Part shown: positions 35,552 to 44,044 of the stretch, in pieces
Layout of the letters: each line of letters begins with the position of its first letter
Numbering within the stretch: position 1 is the first letter of the stretch
From: an uncultured Paracoccaceae bacterium
GTDB taxonomy: Bacteria; Pseudomonadota; Alphaproteobacteria; Rhodobacterales; Rhodobacteraceae
Assembly (NCBI GenBank): GCA_947494445.1
Contig: CANLVD010000004.1
Coordinates: 1-64,000, forward strand
DNA: 64,000 nt
Direction: 5' to 3'
Position numbers and translations under genes: made by a program
Notes under the pieces: generated by a model
What the model was told of the DNA's origin: nothing
Seen by the model: the letters and a program-made list of their open reading frames with translations, nothing else
The model's database searches: none

Positions 35552-35938
35552 TTATTCAGCTGCGAATGTGGCAAGGTAGGCGATGACATCCTCCCGGTCT
35601 GCGTCTTTGCGCAGACCGGCGAACGTCATTTTTGTCCCGGCCAGATAGTCTTTGGGTTTTGTCAGAAACGCGTCCAGCTCGGCTGTGGTCCAGACCAGAC
35701 CACCCGCGGCAGCCTCGGTCAAAGCCGGCGAATACTTGAAGCCATCTACGCTGCCTGCTGCGCGGTCCACGACGCCATTGAGCACAGGACCGGTCTTGTT
35801 GGATGCTTCAGGCCCGACCTGATGGCAGGCCTTGCACTTGCGGAACACTTTCTCGCCCTTGGCGGCATCCCCTGCGGCAAAAGCCGCTCCGGAGGTCACA
35901 ACAAGAGCGCAAATCGTGGCAAGCAATGGTGTCTTCAT
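35552..35938 (-). CDS. class I c-type cytochrome (c2/c550-like)
   Basis: A 128-residue secreted cytochrome c (signal peptide MKTPLLATICALVVTSGAAFA). The haem motif C35-K-A-C38-H39 lies in VFRKCKACHQVGP. The axial Met is probably in GTKMTFAGLRK, the usual c2/c550 pattern. It could carry electrons from XoxG to the oxidase. It is upstream of xoxF on the same strand with 148 bp between, so it may have its own transcript. It lies 15 bp from the fghA stop, and fghA is on the same strand. Confidence 0.93.
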   Translation of the reverse strand: MKTPLLATICALVVTSGAAFAAGDAAKGEKVFRKCKACHQVGPEASNKTGPVLNGVVDRAAGSVDGFKYSPALTEAAAGGLVWTTAELDAFLTKPKDYLAGTKMTFAGLRKDADREDVIAYLATFAAE

Positions 35939-35953
35939 AACAGTTCTGGTCCT

Positions 35954-36790
35954 TCAGCTGATCGTCGCTCCCAACCGTTCCGCGTGCCATCTCACATGGT
36001 CACCGGCAAAGGTTGAGACAAAAAAGTAGGAATGGTCATAGCCGGGCTGCATCCGAAAAACGCCCGGCTGGCGTTTGGCGGCCATGGCATGGGCCAGAGC
36101 CTCAGGCTTGAGCAGGTCCAGAAACTGATCCTCGCTGCCCTGATCAATCAACATGTCGCCCGACCAGCCAACGGATGTCAGCAATTCGGTCGCGTCATGA
36201 TGTGCCCATGTGCTTTCGTCATCGCCAAGATAGGCGCTCAACTGCTTGCGACCCCAATCCGATTTGGTCGGATTGGCAATCGGCGCAAAGGCCGAGACCG
36301 ACTTGAACATCCGCGGATTGCGCATCGCGATGGTCAGTGCGCCGTGGCCACCCATCGAATGTCCGGTGATGCCCTGCTGGCCATTGTGCGGCAGCATGCC
36401 CTTCAGCTTGGCGTCAAGCTCGCGCACGATGTAGTCGTACATCTGGAAATGCGGTGACCAGGGGTCCTGAGTGGCATTGACGTAAAAGCCAGCGCCCTGC
36501 CCCAGATCATACGCCTCGTCATCGGCCACGCCCTCACCCCGGGGCGAGGTGTCGGGAAAGACCAGCGCCACACCGTTGCGTGCCGCATGTTCCTGAAACC
36601 CGCCTTTGACCATGGCGTTCTCATGAGTGCAGGTCAGACCCGAAAGGTACCACAGCAAGGGCACTGACTTCGACTTGGCTTGGGGCGGCAGGTACACCGC
36701 GAAAGTCATGTCGCAGGCACAGGTCTCGGACGCATGACGATAGACGGTCTGGGTACCGCCAAAGCTAGCGTTTGAGGAGACAACCTCCAT
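35954..36790 (-). CDS. fghA: S-formylglutathione hydrolase
   Basis: A 278-residue esterase-D-type alpha/beta hydrolase that cleaves S-formylglutathione to formate and glutathione, the second half of glutathione-dependent formaldehyde oxidation. The nucleophile Ser lies in GHSMGGHGAL (near residue 148). LWYLSGLTCTHENAM, near the oxyanion region, is typical, as is PGYDHSYFFV with the catalytic His. It starts 5 bp after the S-hydroxymethylglutathione dehydrogenase stop, so the two make an operon. Downstream the cytochrome gene continues on the same strand. Confidence 0.96.
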   Translation of the reverse strand: MEVVSSNASFGGTQTVYRHASETCACDMTFAVYLPPQAKSKSVPLLWYLSGLTCTHENAMVKGGFQEHAARNGVALVFPDTSPRGEGVADDEAYDLGQGAGFYVNATQDPWSPHFQMYDYIVRELDAKLKGMLPHNGQQGITGHSMGGHGALTIAMRNPRMFKSVSAFAPIANPTKSDWGRKQLSAYLGDDESTWAHHDATELLTSVGWSGDMLIDQGSEDQFLDLLKPEALAHAMAAKRQPGVFRMQPGYDHSYFFVSTFAGDHVRWHAERLGATIS

Positions 36791-36795
36791 CCCGA

Positions 36796-37908
36796 TCAGA
36801 ACTCCACGACCGCGCGAATGGATTTGCCCTCATGCATCAGGTCAAATCCCTTGTTGATGTCATCCAGTCCCATGGTGTGGGTGATCATCGGATCAATCTC
36901 GATCTTGCCATCCATGTACCAGTCCACGATCTGCGGCACTTCCGTCCGGCCGCGCACACCACCAAAGGCCGTGCCGCGCCATGACCGCCCGGTCACAAGC
37001 TGGAAGGGACGTGTCGAAATCTCGGCACCTGCCGGTGCAACACCGATGATGATGCTCTCTCCCCAACCTTTGTGGGCTGCTTCAAGCGCTGTGCGCATCA
37101 CGCCGACATTGCCGGTTGCATCAAATGTGTAATCCGCGCCGCCCTTGGTCAGATCGACCAGATACGGCACCAGATCGCCTTCGACCTCCGTTGGGTTCAC
37201 GAAATCGGTCATGCCGAACCGCGTCGCCATCTCGACCTTGGACGGGTTCAGGTCCACGCCGACGATCTGATCCGCACCCGCAAGGCGCAGACCCTGGATC
37301 ACGTTAAGACCGATGCCGCCCAGACCAAAGACAATCGCGCGTGAGCCGATTTCGACCTTGGCGGTGTTGATCACGGCACCAATGCCCGTGGTCACGCCGC
37401 ACCCGATGTAGCAGACCTTGTCGAATGGTGCATCCTTGCGGATCTTGGCCAGCGCGATTTCCGGCACCACGGTGTGGTTGGAAAACGTCGAGCAGCCCAT
37501 GTAGTGGAAAATCGGATCGCCATCGAGGGTCGAGAACCGGCTGGTTCCATCGGGCATAAGCCCGGCCCCTTGGGTGCTGCGGATCTTCTGGCAGAGATTG
37601 GTCTTGGGATTGAGGCAGTATTCGCACTCGCGGCACTCGGGCGTGTAAAGCGGGATCACGTGATCACCGACCTCCAGTGTGGTCACGCCTTCGCCCACTT
37701 CGACCACGACACCCGCACCCTCATGGCCGAGAATCGCCGGGAAGATGCCCTCGGGATCCGCCCCTGACAGGGTGAACTCATCCGTATGGCAAATACCGGT
37801 CGCCTTGATCTCGACCAGAACCTCACCGGCTCTGGGCCCATCAAGGTTAACATCCATGATTTCCAATGGTTTGCCACTGGCAACAGCCACGGCTGCGCGC
37901 GTCCGCAT
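36796..37908 (-). CDS. frmA: S-(hydroxymethyl)glutathione dehydrogenase / class III alcohol dehydrogenase
   Basis: A 370-residue zinc-containing medium-chain dehydrogenase that oxidises S-hydroxymethylglutathione with NAD+ (formaldehyde detoxification and methanol dissimilation). Catalytic-zinc ligands are seen in [24 protein letters not shown] and YIGCGVTTG. The structural zinc is bound by CRECEYC with the later NLC. The NAD fold is [12 protein letters not shown]. The start ATG 37908 has GGAGGAG six bases upstream; the extra 17 residues of the longer frame are unlikely. Together with fghA and XoxF it gives a full methanol to formate route. Confidence 0.96.
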   Translation of the reverse strand: MRTRAAVAVASGKPLEIMDVNLDGPRAGEVLVEIKATGICHTDEFTLSGADPEGIFPAILGHEGAGVVVEVGEGVTTLEVGDHVIPLYTPECRECEYCLNPKTNLCQKIRSTQGAGLMPDGTSRFSTLDGDPIFHYMGCSTFSNHTVVPEIALAKIRKDAPFDKVCYIGCGVTTGIGAVINTAKVEIGSRAIVFGLGGIGLNVIQGLRLAGADQIVGVDLNPSKVEMATRFGMTDFVNPTEVEGDLVPYLVDLTKGGADYTFDATGNVGVMRTALEAAHKGWGESIIIGVAPAGAEISTRPFQLVTGRSWRGTAFGGVRGRTEVPQIVDWYMDGKIEIDPMITHTMGLDDINKGFDLMHEGKSIRAVVEF

Positions 37909-38072
37909 GCGCACTCCTCCCGTTATCAAAATCCCAATCAACACTCTGCGGTGTTTCAAGAAACTCTACCCTCTCACCGGACCCGAACAATTGCGACCTT
38001 AGGATGAACTGCGCACAAGAGGGTTGAATTAGCCCGCAATTCCCAGTCCATTTGAGCGCAGGAGGTGGCCAG

Positions 38073-38687
38073 ATGTTTCGACCCGTATTGCGCGTGATTT
38101 TACCCTGCATGATGGCGGTGTCCGTCCAGGCTGCCGATTACTCCGATCCCAGCTGGCCCTGCATCCAGCGCAAGGTCGAAACCCTGTCTGCCGGACTGAT
38201 GTGGCCCTATGCCTTTGACGAAGCACCTTTGACCGACGCGGACCTGTCAGGCGACATTCGCGATCTGGCCGATCAACTGGTCCTGCGGCGGGTCACACTG
38301 GAAGAGGCCGAAGTCGCGATTGCTGATTTCGCAGCCCGTCACCCCGACGCCACCCAAGGCGACTATGGCCGGATTTTCGAGCGTCTCTTCAACCGGGTCA
38401 GCCAGAATCGCACTCAGGTGATGGCAGGCATTTCTCGCTATTCCTTCGACCAGATCGCTCTGGCTGAGAAAATCGACGCCAGCCGCGCCATGATGGTCAG
38501 TCTGGAGGAAGCGGAAAATCCGGATTTCGACAAGCTTGATGCATTGGAAGAGCAGATCGACTGGGACCAGCGCATCTTCACCGACCGCGCCCGCTCGCTG
38601 ACCTATGTGTGCGAAACACCGGTGCTGCTGGAAAAGCGCACCTATGCGCTGGGGCAGTTGCTTCTGCAATTCGCGCCTGAAGACTAA
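38073..38687 (+). CDS. secreted protein of unknown function in the methylotrophy island
   Basis: A 204-residue protein beginning MFRPVLRVILPCMMAVSVQA, a plausible signal peptide, followed by a mostly helical domain. It contains two cysteines (DPSWPCIQRKVETLSAG at about residue 35 and TYVCETPVLLEK near the end) that could form a disulfide. GGAGG lies eight bases before ATG 38073. It is divergent from the S-hydroxymethylglutathione dehydrogenase gene and convergent with the SoxH-like gene. I do not recognise the family; its place suggests a periplasmic partner of the quinoprotein system. Confidence 0.7.
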   Translation: MFRPVLRVILPCMMAVSVQAADYSDPSWPCIQRKVETLSAGLMWPYAFDEAPLTDADLSGDIRDLADQLVLRRVTLEEAEVAIADFAARHPDATQGDYGRIFERLFNRVSQNRTQVMAGISRYSFDQIALAEKIDASRAMMVSLEEAENPDFDKLDALEEQIDWDQRIFTDRARSLTYVCETPVLLEKRTYALGQLLLQFAPED

Positions 38688-38691
38688 GCGC

Positions 38692-39702
38692 TCACTCCCA
38701 TTCCAGCTCAGTGTAGGCCACGGTGGCATTGCGCGGATTGAACAGGTCGAACAATGACCAGTTTTCGCGCTCGGATTGCGCCACGGTCTCGGCTGCCTGC
38801 CCCAGTGACAGCCCCTCATCAATTGCCGCCCGGGTTTCAGCCTCCAGAATCGCGAGATACGCACTCAAAGGTTCAGAGGCCTCGGGCCAGTCCAGAAGCG
38901 GCCCGCCATGGCCCGGCACCACCCGGCTTGCCCCCATCTTTTCCATCTCGCGCAGAACCTGCTGCCACCCCTTGACGGAGCCATCCAGCGCAGGCGCGTG
39001 ATCCTCAAACAGAAGATCACCGGTGAACATGATGGCCGAGGTCTCATCCAGAACCGTCAGATCATTGCCCGTATGGGCCGTCGGCCAGGGTGTCAGCGTG
39101 ATCGTGCGATTGCCCAGATCAATGCTGTCGGACACCTTGATGCCAACATCGGGCGAGGTGATGGTTGTCCCCAGAAAAGCCTTTTCGCCGATCAGGCCAC
39201 CGAAGCTGTCCAGATAGCTTCCCGCCCGGTCCGCAAGGGCACGCGCCAGACCGCCATGACCGACGATCCGGGCCCCGACATCCATGAAGACAGAGGTCCC
39301 CAGCACGTGATCGGGATGCATGTGGGTCAGCACCACATGACTCACAGGCTTATCGGTCACAGCGCGGATGGCCCGCCACAACCGCTCACCCACCAGCCGC
39401 GACCCGCCCGTATCGATCACCAGAACGGACGTGTCACCGATGATGAACCCCAGATTGGCCACATCGCCCTGATTGTCCTCATTGGCGTCCGAAATGATGC
39501 CAAGATGTGCGAAAACGCCCGGTGCAAGTTCCCGAACCGCCAGCGCATCCCCAACCGGCTGACAGCGGATGTCATCATGTTGCGACGCCTTGGCGGCCAG
39601 TGCGCATTCGGCCTCCGTTTCCGCTTCATACCCCGGTTTGAGGACTTCCCGGCACGTCTCGGTTGATCCGATCACACATGTCAGCAATACCGCCTCGAAC
39701 AT
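38692..39702 (-). CDS. quinoprotein relay metallohydrolase (SoxH-like, MBL fold)
   Basis: A 336-residue metallo-beta-lactamase-fold protein with a short hydrophobic N-terminus (MFEAVLLTCVIGSTETCR, maybe a signal or lipobox-like start). The metal-binding motif HMHPDH is intact (VVLTHMHPDHVLGTS), followed by WPTAHTGNDLTV and MFTGDLLFEDH, and VVPGHGGPLL. It belongs to the SoxH-related family found with PQQ dehydrogenases and SoxYZ-like carriers. The start ATG 39702 follows GGGAGG. Its possible substrate is a thioester or persulfide on the carrier; that is inference. Confidence 0.85.
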   Translation of the reverse strand: MFEAVLLTCVIGSTETCREVLKPGYEAETEAECALAAKASQHDDIRCQPVGDALAVRELAPGVFAHLGIISDANEDNQGDVANLGFIIGDTSVLVIDTGGSRLVGERLWRAIRAVTDKPVSHVVLTHMHPDHVLGTSVFMDVGARIVGHGGLARALADRAGSYLDSFGGLIGEKAFLGTTITSPDVGIKVSDSIDLGNRTITLTPWPTAHTGNDLTVLDETSAIMFTGDLLFEDHAPALDGSVKGWQQVLREMEKMGASRVVPGHGGPLLDWPEASEPLSAYLAILEAETRAAIDEGLSLGQAAETVAQSERENWSLFDLFNPRNATVAYTELEWE

Positions 39703-39836
39703 TCCGTCATTCCTCCCCGGTCTGCCCACACCCTAGGAAATCCCAGCGCTCCCGGCACCGCTCCATAAGGCGAGGTTTATTTTTGCCCGAATTTGTGGCA
39801 TATCCTGCGGTCAACGAAAACATCGGAGGAACTGTC

Positions 39837-40649
39837 ATGAAGGCTCTCGCCCTCGCTGCACTGCTTTCGGCCGTTTCCTATGGCGCTCTGGCCGAGGATA
39901 CGACCTTGAAAAACCCCCTGACGTCCGAGGGAAGCTGGGCCGATCTTCAATATGACCTTCTGGGCGATGTGGCCCTGTCCGATGGCGCGCGGCTGTTCGA
40001 TGTGGACGCACCTTACCGCGCCCATGATGCGGCCACCGTGCCCATTGTCATCCGCCGTAATCCAGACACCGGTCAACGGATTGAAAGCGCGATGCTGGTG
40101 ATTGATGAAAACCCCGCCCCTATGGCTGCCGACATGACATTCGGCACGGCGATGGAGCCGCTCGATTTCGAATTGCGCGTCCGGGTCAACCAGTATTCCA
40201 ACGTCCGCGTCATCGCTCGCACCGAAGAAGGCAGCTTCATGCATGGCCGCTACGTCAAAGCGTCAGGCGGATGCTCGGCACCTGCCACCCGTGATCCCGA
40301 AGTGGCACTTGCCTCCATGGGTCAGATGCGGCTCAAGCATTTTGACGGCGGTCTGGCTGCATCCAACACCCGGCGCGAGGCACAGATCATGATCCGCCAC
40401 CCGAACTATTCGGGCCTTCAGCGCGATCAGATCACCCAGCTTTTCATCAACGCCCATTTCATCGACAAGCTCGAAGTGTTTCAGGGTGACGAGATGCTGT
40501 TCACCCTCGAGGGTGGCATTTCGGTCAGCGAAAATCCGGTTTTCCGCTTCCACTACACAGACAACGGCGCGTCCGACATCCGCGTGCGCGCCCGGGATAC
40601 CGAGGGCAATGTATTTGAAAAGGTGCTGCAGAAATCTCTCAGCAGCTGA
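39837..40649 (+). CDS. quinoprotein-associated SoxYZ-like carrier (copy 2)
   Basis: A 270-residue secreted SoxY-SoxZ-like fusion (signal peptide about 1-19, ending YGALAED). The swinging-arm cysteine is C146 in KASGGCSAPATRDPE. The SoxZ-like part shows HPNYSGLQRDQITQLF and GGISVSENPVFRF. It is paralogous to the copy at 30778-31599 with the same motif order. It starts with ATG 39837 behind GGAGGAAC. It is divergent from the SoxH-like gene (134-bp gap) and is followed by copy B of the 27-bp repeat. Confidence 0.88.
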   Translation: MKALALAALLSAVSYGALAEDTTLKNPLTSEGSWADLQYDLLGDVALSDGARLFDVDAPYRAHDAATVPIVIRRNPDTGQRIESAMLVIDENPAPMAADMTFGTAMEPLDFELRVRVNQYSNVRVIARTEEGSFMHGRYVKASGGCSAPATRDPEVALASMGQMRLKHFDGGLAASNTRREAQIMIRHPNYSGLQRDQITQLFINAHFIDKLEVFQGDEMLFTLEGGISVSENPVFRFHYTDNGASDIRVRARDTEGNVFEKVLQKSLSS

Positions 40650-40651
40650 CG

Positions 40652-40678
40652 CCCGCCTTCGAATTTCTACAAATACTC
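40652..40678 (+). repeat. 27-bp dispersed repeat, copy B
   Basis: CCCGCCTTCGAATTTCTACA followed by AATACTC, 23 of 27 bases identical to copy A at 31620-31646 on the other strand. It lies just after the SoxYZ-like copy 2 stop, in the gap before a convergent gene end. Confidence 0.55.
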
Positions 40679-40715
40679 CCGCCGGAGGCAGCGCTTTCGG
40701 CGGCTGAGCAGTGCC

Positions 40716-41066
40716 TCACTGAAAGCAGAGGATTTCCGCTTCCGCCTGTGCCCGTCTGAGATTGGCCACCAACAACCGGGCCGAGGCCGCGGACCGGAAC
40801 ACCGCCATCCGCTCTCCACCTGTCAACTGCATCGACAACACGGTTTCGGCTTCGACATATTGCTCATAAGGCAGGATCCCCGCGATCCGGTCAATCGAAC
40901 AGGAGCATTTCTCCATTACCGGACGGGTCTGCCCATTGGCTGCCATGCAGCCAAAGATGTAATCGGCCCGCGCAATCGTGGGATAGTCGTTCAGACGCTC
41001 CTCGACCGTTTGCGCGGACGCAGCCCCTGCCGCGACCCCCGCCAACAGCGCCAGAATGCGGATCAT
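40716..41066 (-). CDS. secreted protein of unknown function with four mature Cys
   Basis: A 116-residue protein with a signal peptide (residues about 1-18, LALLAGVAAGAASAQ). The mature part has four Cys (FGCMAANG, KCSCSID and ILCFQ), mostly in a CxC context; this could be a disulfide or metal site. Its start overlaps the stop of the next gene upstream by four bases, so the two are translated together. Family not recognised. Position on the edge of the quinoprotein island suggests a partner role. Confidence 0.7.
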   Translation of the reverse strand: MIRILALLAGVAAGAASAQTVEERLNDYPTIARADYIFGCMAANGQTRPVMEKCSCSIDRIAGILPYEQYVEAETVLSMQLTGGERMAVFRSAASARLLVANLRRAQAEAEILCFQ

Positions 41067-41719
41067 TCCGCAGTCCCGCTCAACAGTGTCAGGGCGTTGC
41101 GATAAAGCGGTCCCTGCCCACCTTTGCCTGTGACATTAGCTTCCAGCGAATAATACCAACCCGGTACGTCGTTGGACATTGTGATGGTCAGCGCCAGATC
41201 CTCGTAGCCCTTCATCTTGGCCCGGTTCGGATCGTTCAGAAACGGCCGCAGAGTGATCTGCTGCACACCCACATCGCTGCCGCCAAAGGGTTTGGAGGCG
41301 TCATTGATCTCGGCAAACTGAATAAGCGAATCCTTGACCCGGTTGCGGATGTAGAATGGGCTGCCACCGGCCTCTTGAGCCACATCGCGGATCACTGTTT
41401 CCACGAAATACATAATGATCGGGTTGCCCACAGTTGCGGGAAACGCCCCGATATTGCGCAACTTGTCGCCCTGGTGGAATCGCAACCGCGCCATCTCGTC
41501 TTCTTCAAAGGTCAGCCGCACTTCACCCGTTGCGCGATCCGACATTTCCGCTTTCTGATCAACCACCGTTTCCCGGTCATAGGCCAGCGTCGCATCCTTC
41601 GAGATGTCATCCAGCGTGCCATTCTTGAAAATCAGGTCGTAAGTCTCGACCGCCAAAGCCGGACTTTGCGAAAACGCCAGCCCGAGTGTCAGGCACAAGC
41701 CTGTCAGAAATCGTGTCAT
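41063..41719 (-). CDS. secreted protein of unknown function, co-operonic with 40716
   Basis: A 218-residue protein with a signal peptide (residues about 1-23, ending SPALAVET). The rest is beta-rich with no cysteine in the mature part. Recognisable regional features are IFKNGTLDDISKDATLAYDR at the N-terminus and SDVGVQQITLRPFLNDPN later. The ATG 41719 is behind GGGAGAG; a longer frame from 41770 is not supported. The downstream gene overlaps it by four bases. Family not recognised; it seems to belong to the secreted accessory set of the island. Confidence 0.7.
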   Translation of the reverse strand: MTRFLTGLCLTLGLAFSQSPALAVETYDLIFKNGTLDDISKDATLAYDRETVVDQKAEMSDRATGEVRLTFEEDEMARLRFHQGDKLRNIGAFPATVGNPIIMYFVETVIRDVAQEAGGSPFYIRNRVKDSLIQFAEINDASKPFGGSDVGVQQITLRPFLNDPNRAKMKGYEDLALTITMSNDVPGWYYSLEANVTGKGGQGPLYRNALTLLSGTAE

Positions 41720-41803
41720 GTTTCTCTCCCAGTGTTGGACCAAGCCTAGCCCCTGCAGCCCCGCTGTCATGTCCGACTTTTGTCTGTAACGCGCCTGTCC
41801 ACG

Positions 41804-44044
41804 TCAGTTTGCACGCACCCGCGTCTTCCAGTCGATCAACGGGCGCAAACGGCTCAACTGCACCGGCTTGGTCAGAACCGTGAACCGGTTCTGATGACTG
41901 ATCTGGATCAGGCTTTCGCTGCGATCAGCCGTGATCATGATCGCGGGAATGACCGAGCCCGTGGCCTTCCGCAGGGCCTGAATCGCCTTCACGCCGTTGT
42001 CGTCGCCGTTCAGCTGGTAATCCGCAAGAATGATGTCGGGCGCCATGCCGATGTCCTGCACCAGCGCCAGCGCGTCTTCGGTGCTTTCGGCCCCCAGAAC
42101 ACTCGCCCCCCAGCTTTCCAGCTTCTGGGTGGTTGCAAACAGGACATCTGGGTCATTCTCGATGATCACCACGATGAGATCCATCTCGGAATCTTGCACC
42201 GGCGCTGTCGGCAAACTGGTGCGCGGTGGCGGGGCTTTGGCTTCCGTCATCGGCATTGTGATCGAAAAGACCGAACCTACGCCGGGTTTGGAGCGCAGAT
42301 TGACTTGATGACCCAGATGCTGACAGGCCCGCTGCACGATCGACAGGCCCAGACCCATGCCGGTTTCCGAACGTTTGGTGTCCATCCGCGTGAACTCCTC
42401 GAACACGCGCTCCTGATCCTTCTTGGAAATCCCGACGCCCGTGTCCCAGACCTCAAGCACCACTTCACTCCCGTGCCGCCTGCACCCCACCAGCACCCGT
42501 CCGGTTTCGGTATACTGGATCGCGTTCACGATCAGGTTCTGGACCGAACGCGACAGATAGCGCTGATCGCTGCGCACCCACAGACCGGACGGCACGATGG
42601 TCAGTTGCAGATCCTTCTCGGCGGCAAGCGACGAATACTCATCACGCGCCGACAACAGGATGTCATTGATCGGAAACTCCGTGATCCGCAGTTCTGTCCC
42701 GGTCGAATCCAGCCTTGAGATGTCCAGAAGCGCATGCAGCAACTGTTCGATGGAGTTGAACGAGCGCACAAGCCGGTCGACCGTATCAGCCATGGAGGTC
42801 TCGCGCGACTGCTCCGTCAGGGTCGAGATGAACAGCTTGGCCGCATTGATCGGCTGCAACAGATCATGGCTGGCCGCGGCCAGAAAGCGCGTCTTGGATG
42901 ACACCGCGCCCTCGGCCTCTTCCTTGGCAAGTCGCAGCGCCTCTTCGACCAGCGCCTGATTTTCATACTGCTCGCGCAGCCGCCGGTTGGCCTGTGTCAG
43001 TTCCACCGTGCGCTCATCGACGCGGCGTTCCAGCGCTTCGGTGGTCAGGAATTCGACCGTTACATCCATGATGTTGACGATGAACCCGCCATTGGGCAGC
43101 ACATGGGCATAGAAATCGAGGATCGTTCCCTCGATGTGCCGGATCCGCTCCTGCAAACTGCCGTCCCGGCTCAACTGGTCCAGCATCCGTTTGAAATCCA
43201 GCGTCTCGTTGGGCGAATAGATCAGCCGGTTCTTGCGCACGAACTCAAGGATCTGGCCAAAGGATGTGCCCTCACGCAGCAGCGGAAAAGGCAGGCCAAG
43301 CAACTCGCCAAAGCGGGCATTGTTGATCAACAGATGCCCGTCATGGGAAAACGTGCAGATGCCCGACGACATGTGATCGAAGGCTGCCTGCAGAAAATGC
43401 GCCTGCGCATCAATCAGCCGGTTCTGTTCGGTCTGGTTGCGGCGGACAACGCCGGTGATGTCGGTCTGCAGCACCACGATGTTGTCGGAACTCGTGCGCT
43501 GATGGGTGATCTGGAACCAGCGATCATCCTTCAGCGCCAGCACGAAAGACGCCGACATGCCCGATGAGCGGTCAAGATGGGTGTGCAGCATCGCCATCTG
43601 GTCGCGCTCATGCTCGCGCCGCACATGGGCACTTGCCTGCACGGCCTGAAAATACTCGCGGAAATCCAGCCCCGGCTGGATGATCTCGGACACATCGGCC
43701 AAAAGGTTGCGGAACAGATCGTTGCAGACCTGCAGCTTGTTGTCGGTAAAGAGCGCAAAGCCGCCCTCCATCGCCTCCAGCGCGTCCCCGAGGTTCTTCT
43801 GGGTCTGCTCACGGGCGAACTCGGCCACCTGCAACTGGTTCGAGGCCTGCCCGAGCGTATCCAGCGCGCGTTCCAGATCCTTGGTCTTTGCCCAGACCTC
43901 GCCCTGCAAGGCCACCGCTGACTGGAACAGTGAATAGGCCGAGCCACGCACCTCTGGCGCCCGGTCCGCCCTGCGGATCAACGCGTCGATGATGCGGCCC
44001 TGTTTCTGGACCTGAATGTCAAGCGGATCGTCTGGATTGATCAC
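41804..44044 (-). CDS. hybrid sensor histidine kinase with C-terminal receiver
   Basis: A 746-residue cytoplasmic sensor kinase with no clear membrane segment. After an N-terminal coiled-coil and PAS-like regions (ALEAMEGGFALFTDNKLQVC and AFDHMSSGICTFSHDGHLLI) come HisKA with the phosphoacceptor His near residue 391 (AASHDLLQPINAAKLF) and HATPase (NLIVNAIQYTETG, GMGLGLSIVQRAC). A receiver domain follows with Asp near 675 (ILADYQLNGDDNG). It resembles NahK/ErcS-type kinases of quinoprotein regulation. It starts with GTG overlapping the FIST gene stop (GTGA). Confidence 0.9.
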   Translation of the reverse strand: MINPDDPLDIQVQKQGRIIDALIRRADRAPEVRGSAYSLFQSAVALQGEVWAKTKDLERALDTLGQASNQLQVAEFAREQTQKNLGDALEAMEGGFALFTDNKLQVCNDLFRNLLADVSEIIQPGLDFREYFQAVQASAHVRREHERDQMAMLHTHLDRSSGMSASFVLALKDDRWFQITHQRTSSDNIVVLQTDITGVVRRNQTEQNRLIDAQAHFLQAAFDHMSSGICTFSHDGHLLINNARFGELLGLPFPLLREGTSFGQILEFVRKNRLIYSPNETLDFKRMLDQLSRDGSLQERIRHIEGTILDFYAHVLPNGGFIVNIMDVTVEFLTTEALERRVDERTVELTQANRRLREQYENQALVEEALRLAKEEAEGAVSSKTRFLAAASHDLLQPINAAKLFISTLTEQSRETSMADTVDRLVRSFNSIEQLLHALLDISRLDSTGTELRITEFPINDILLSARDEYSSLAAEKDLQLTIVPSGLWVRSDQRYLSRSVQNLIVNAIQYTETGRVLVGCRRHGSEVVLEVWDTGVGISKKDQERVFEEFTRMDTKRSETGMGLGLSIVQRACQHLGHQVNLRSKPGVGSVFSITMPMTEAKAPPPRTSLPTAPVQDSEMDLIVVIIENDPDVLFATTQKLESWGASVLGAESTEDALALVQDIGMAPDIILADYQLNGDDNGVKAIQALRKATGSVIPAIMITADRSESLIQISHQNRFTVLTKPVQLSRLRPLIDWKTRVRAN

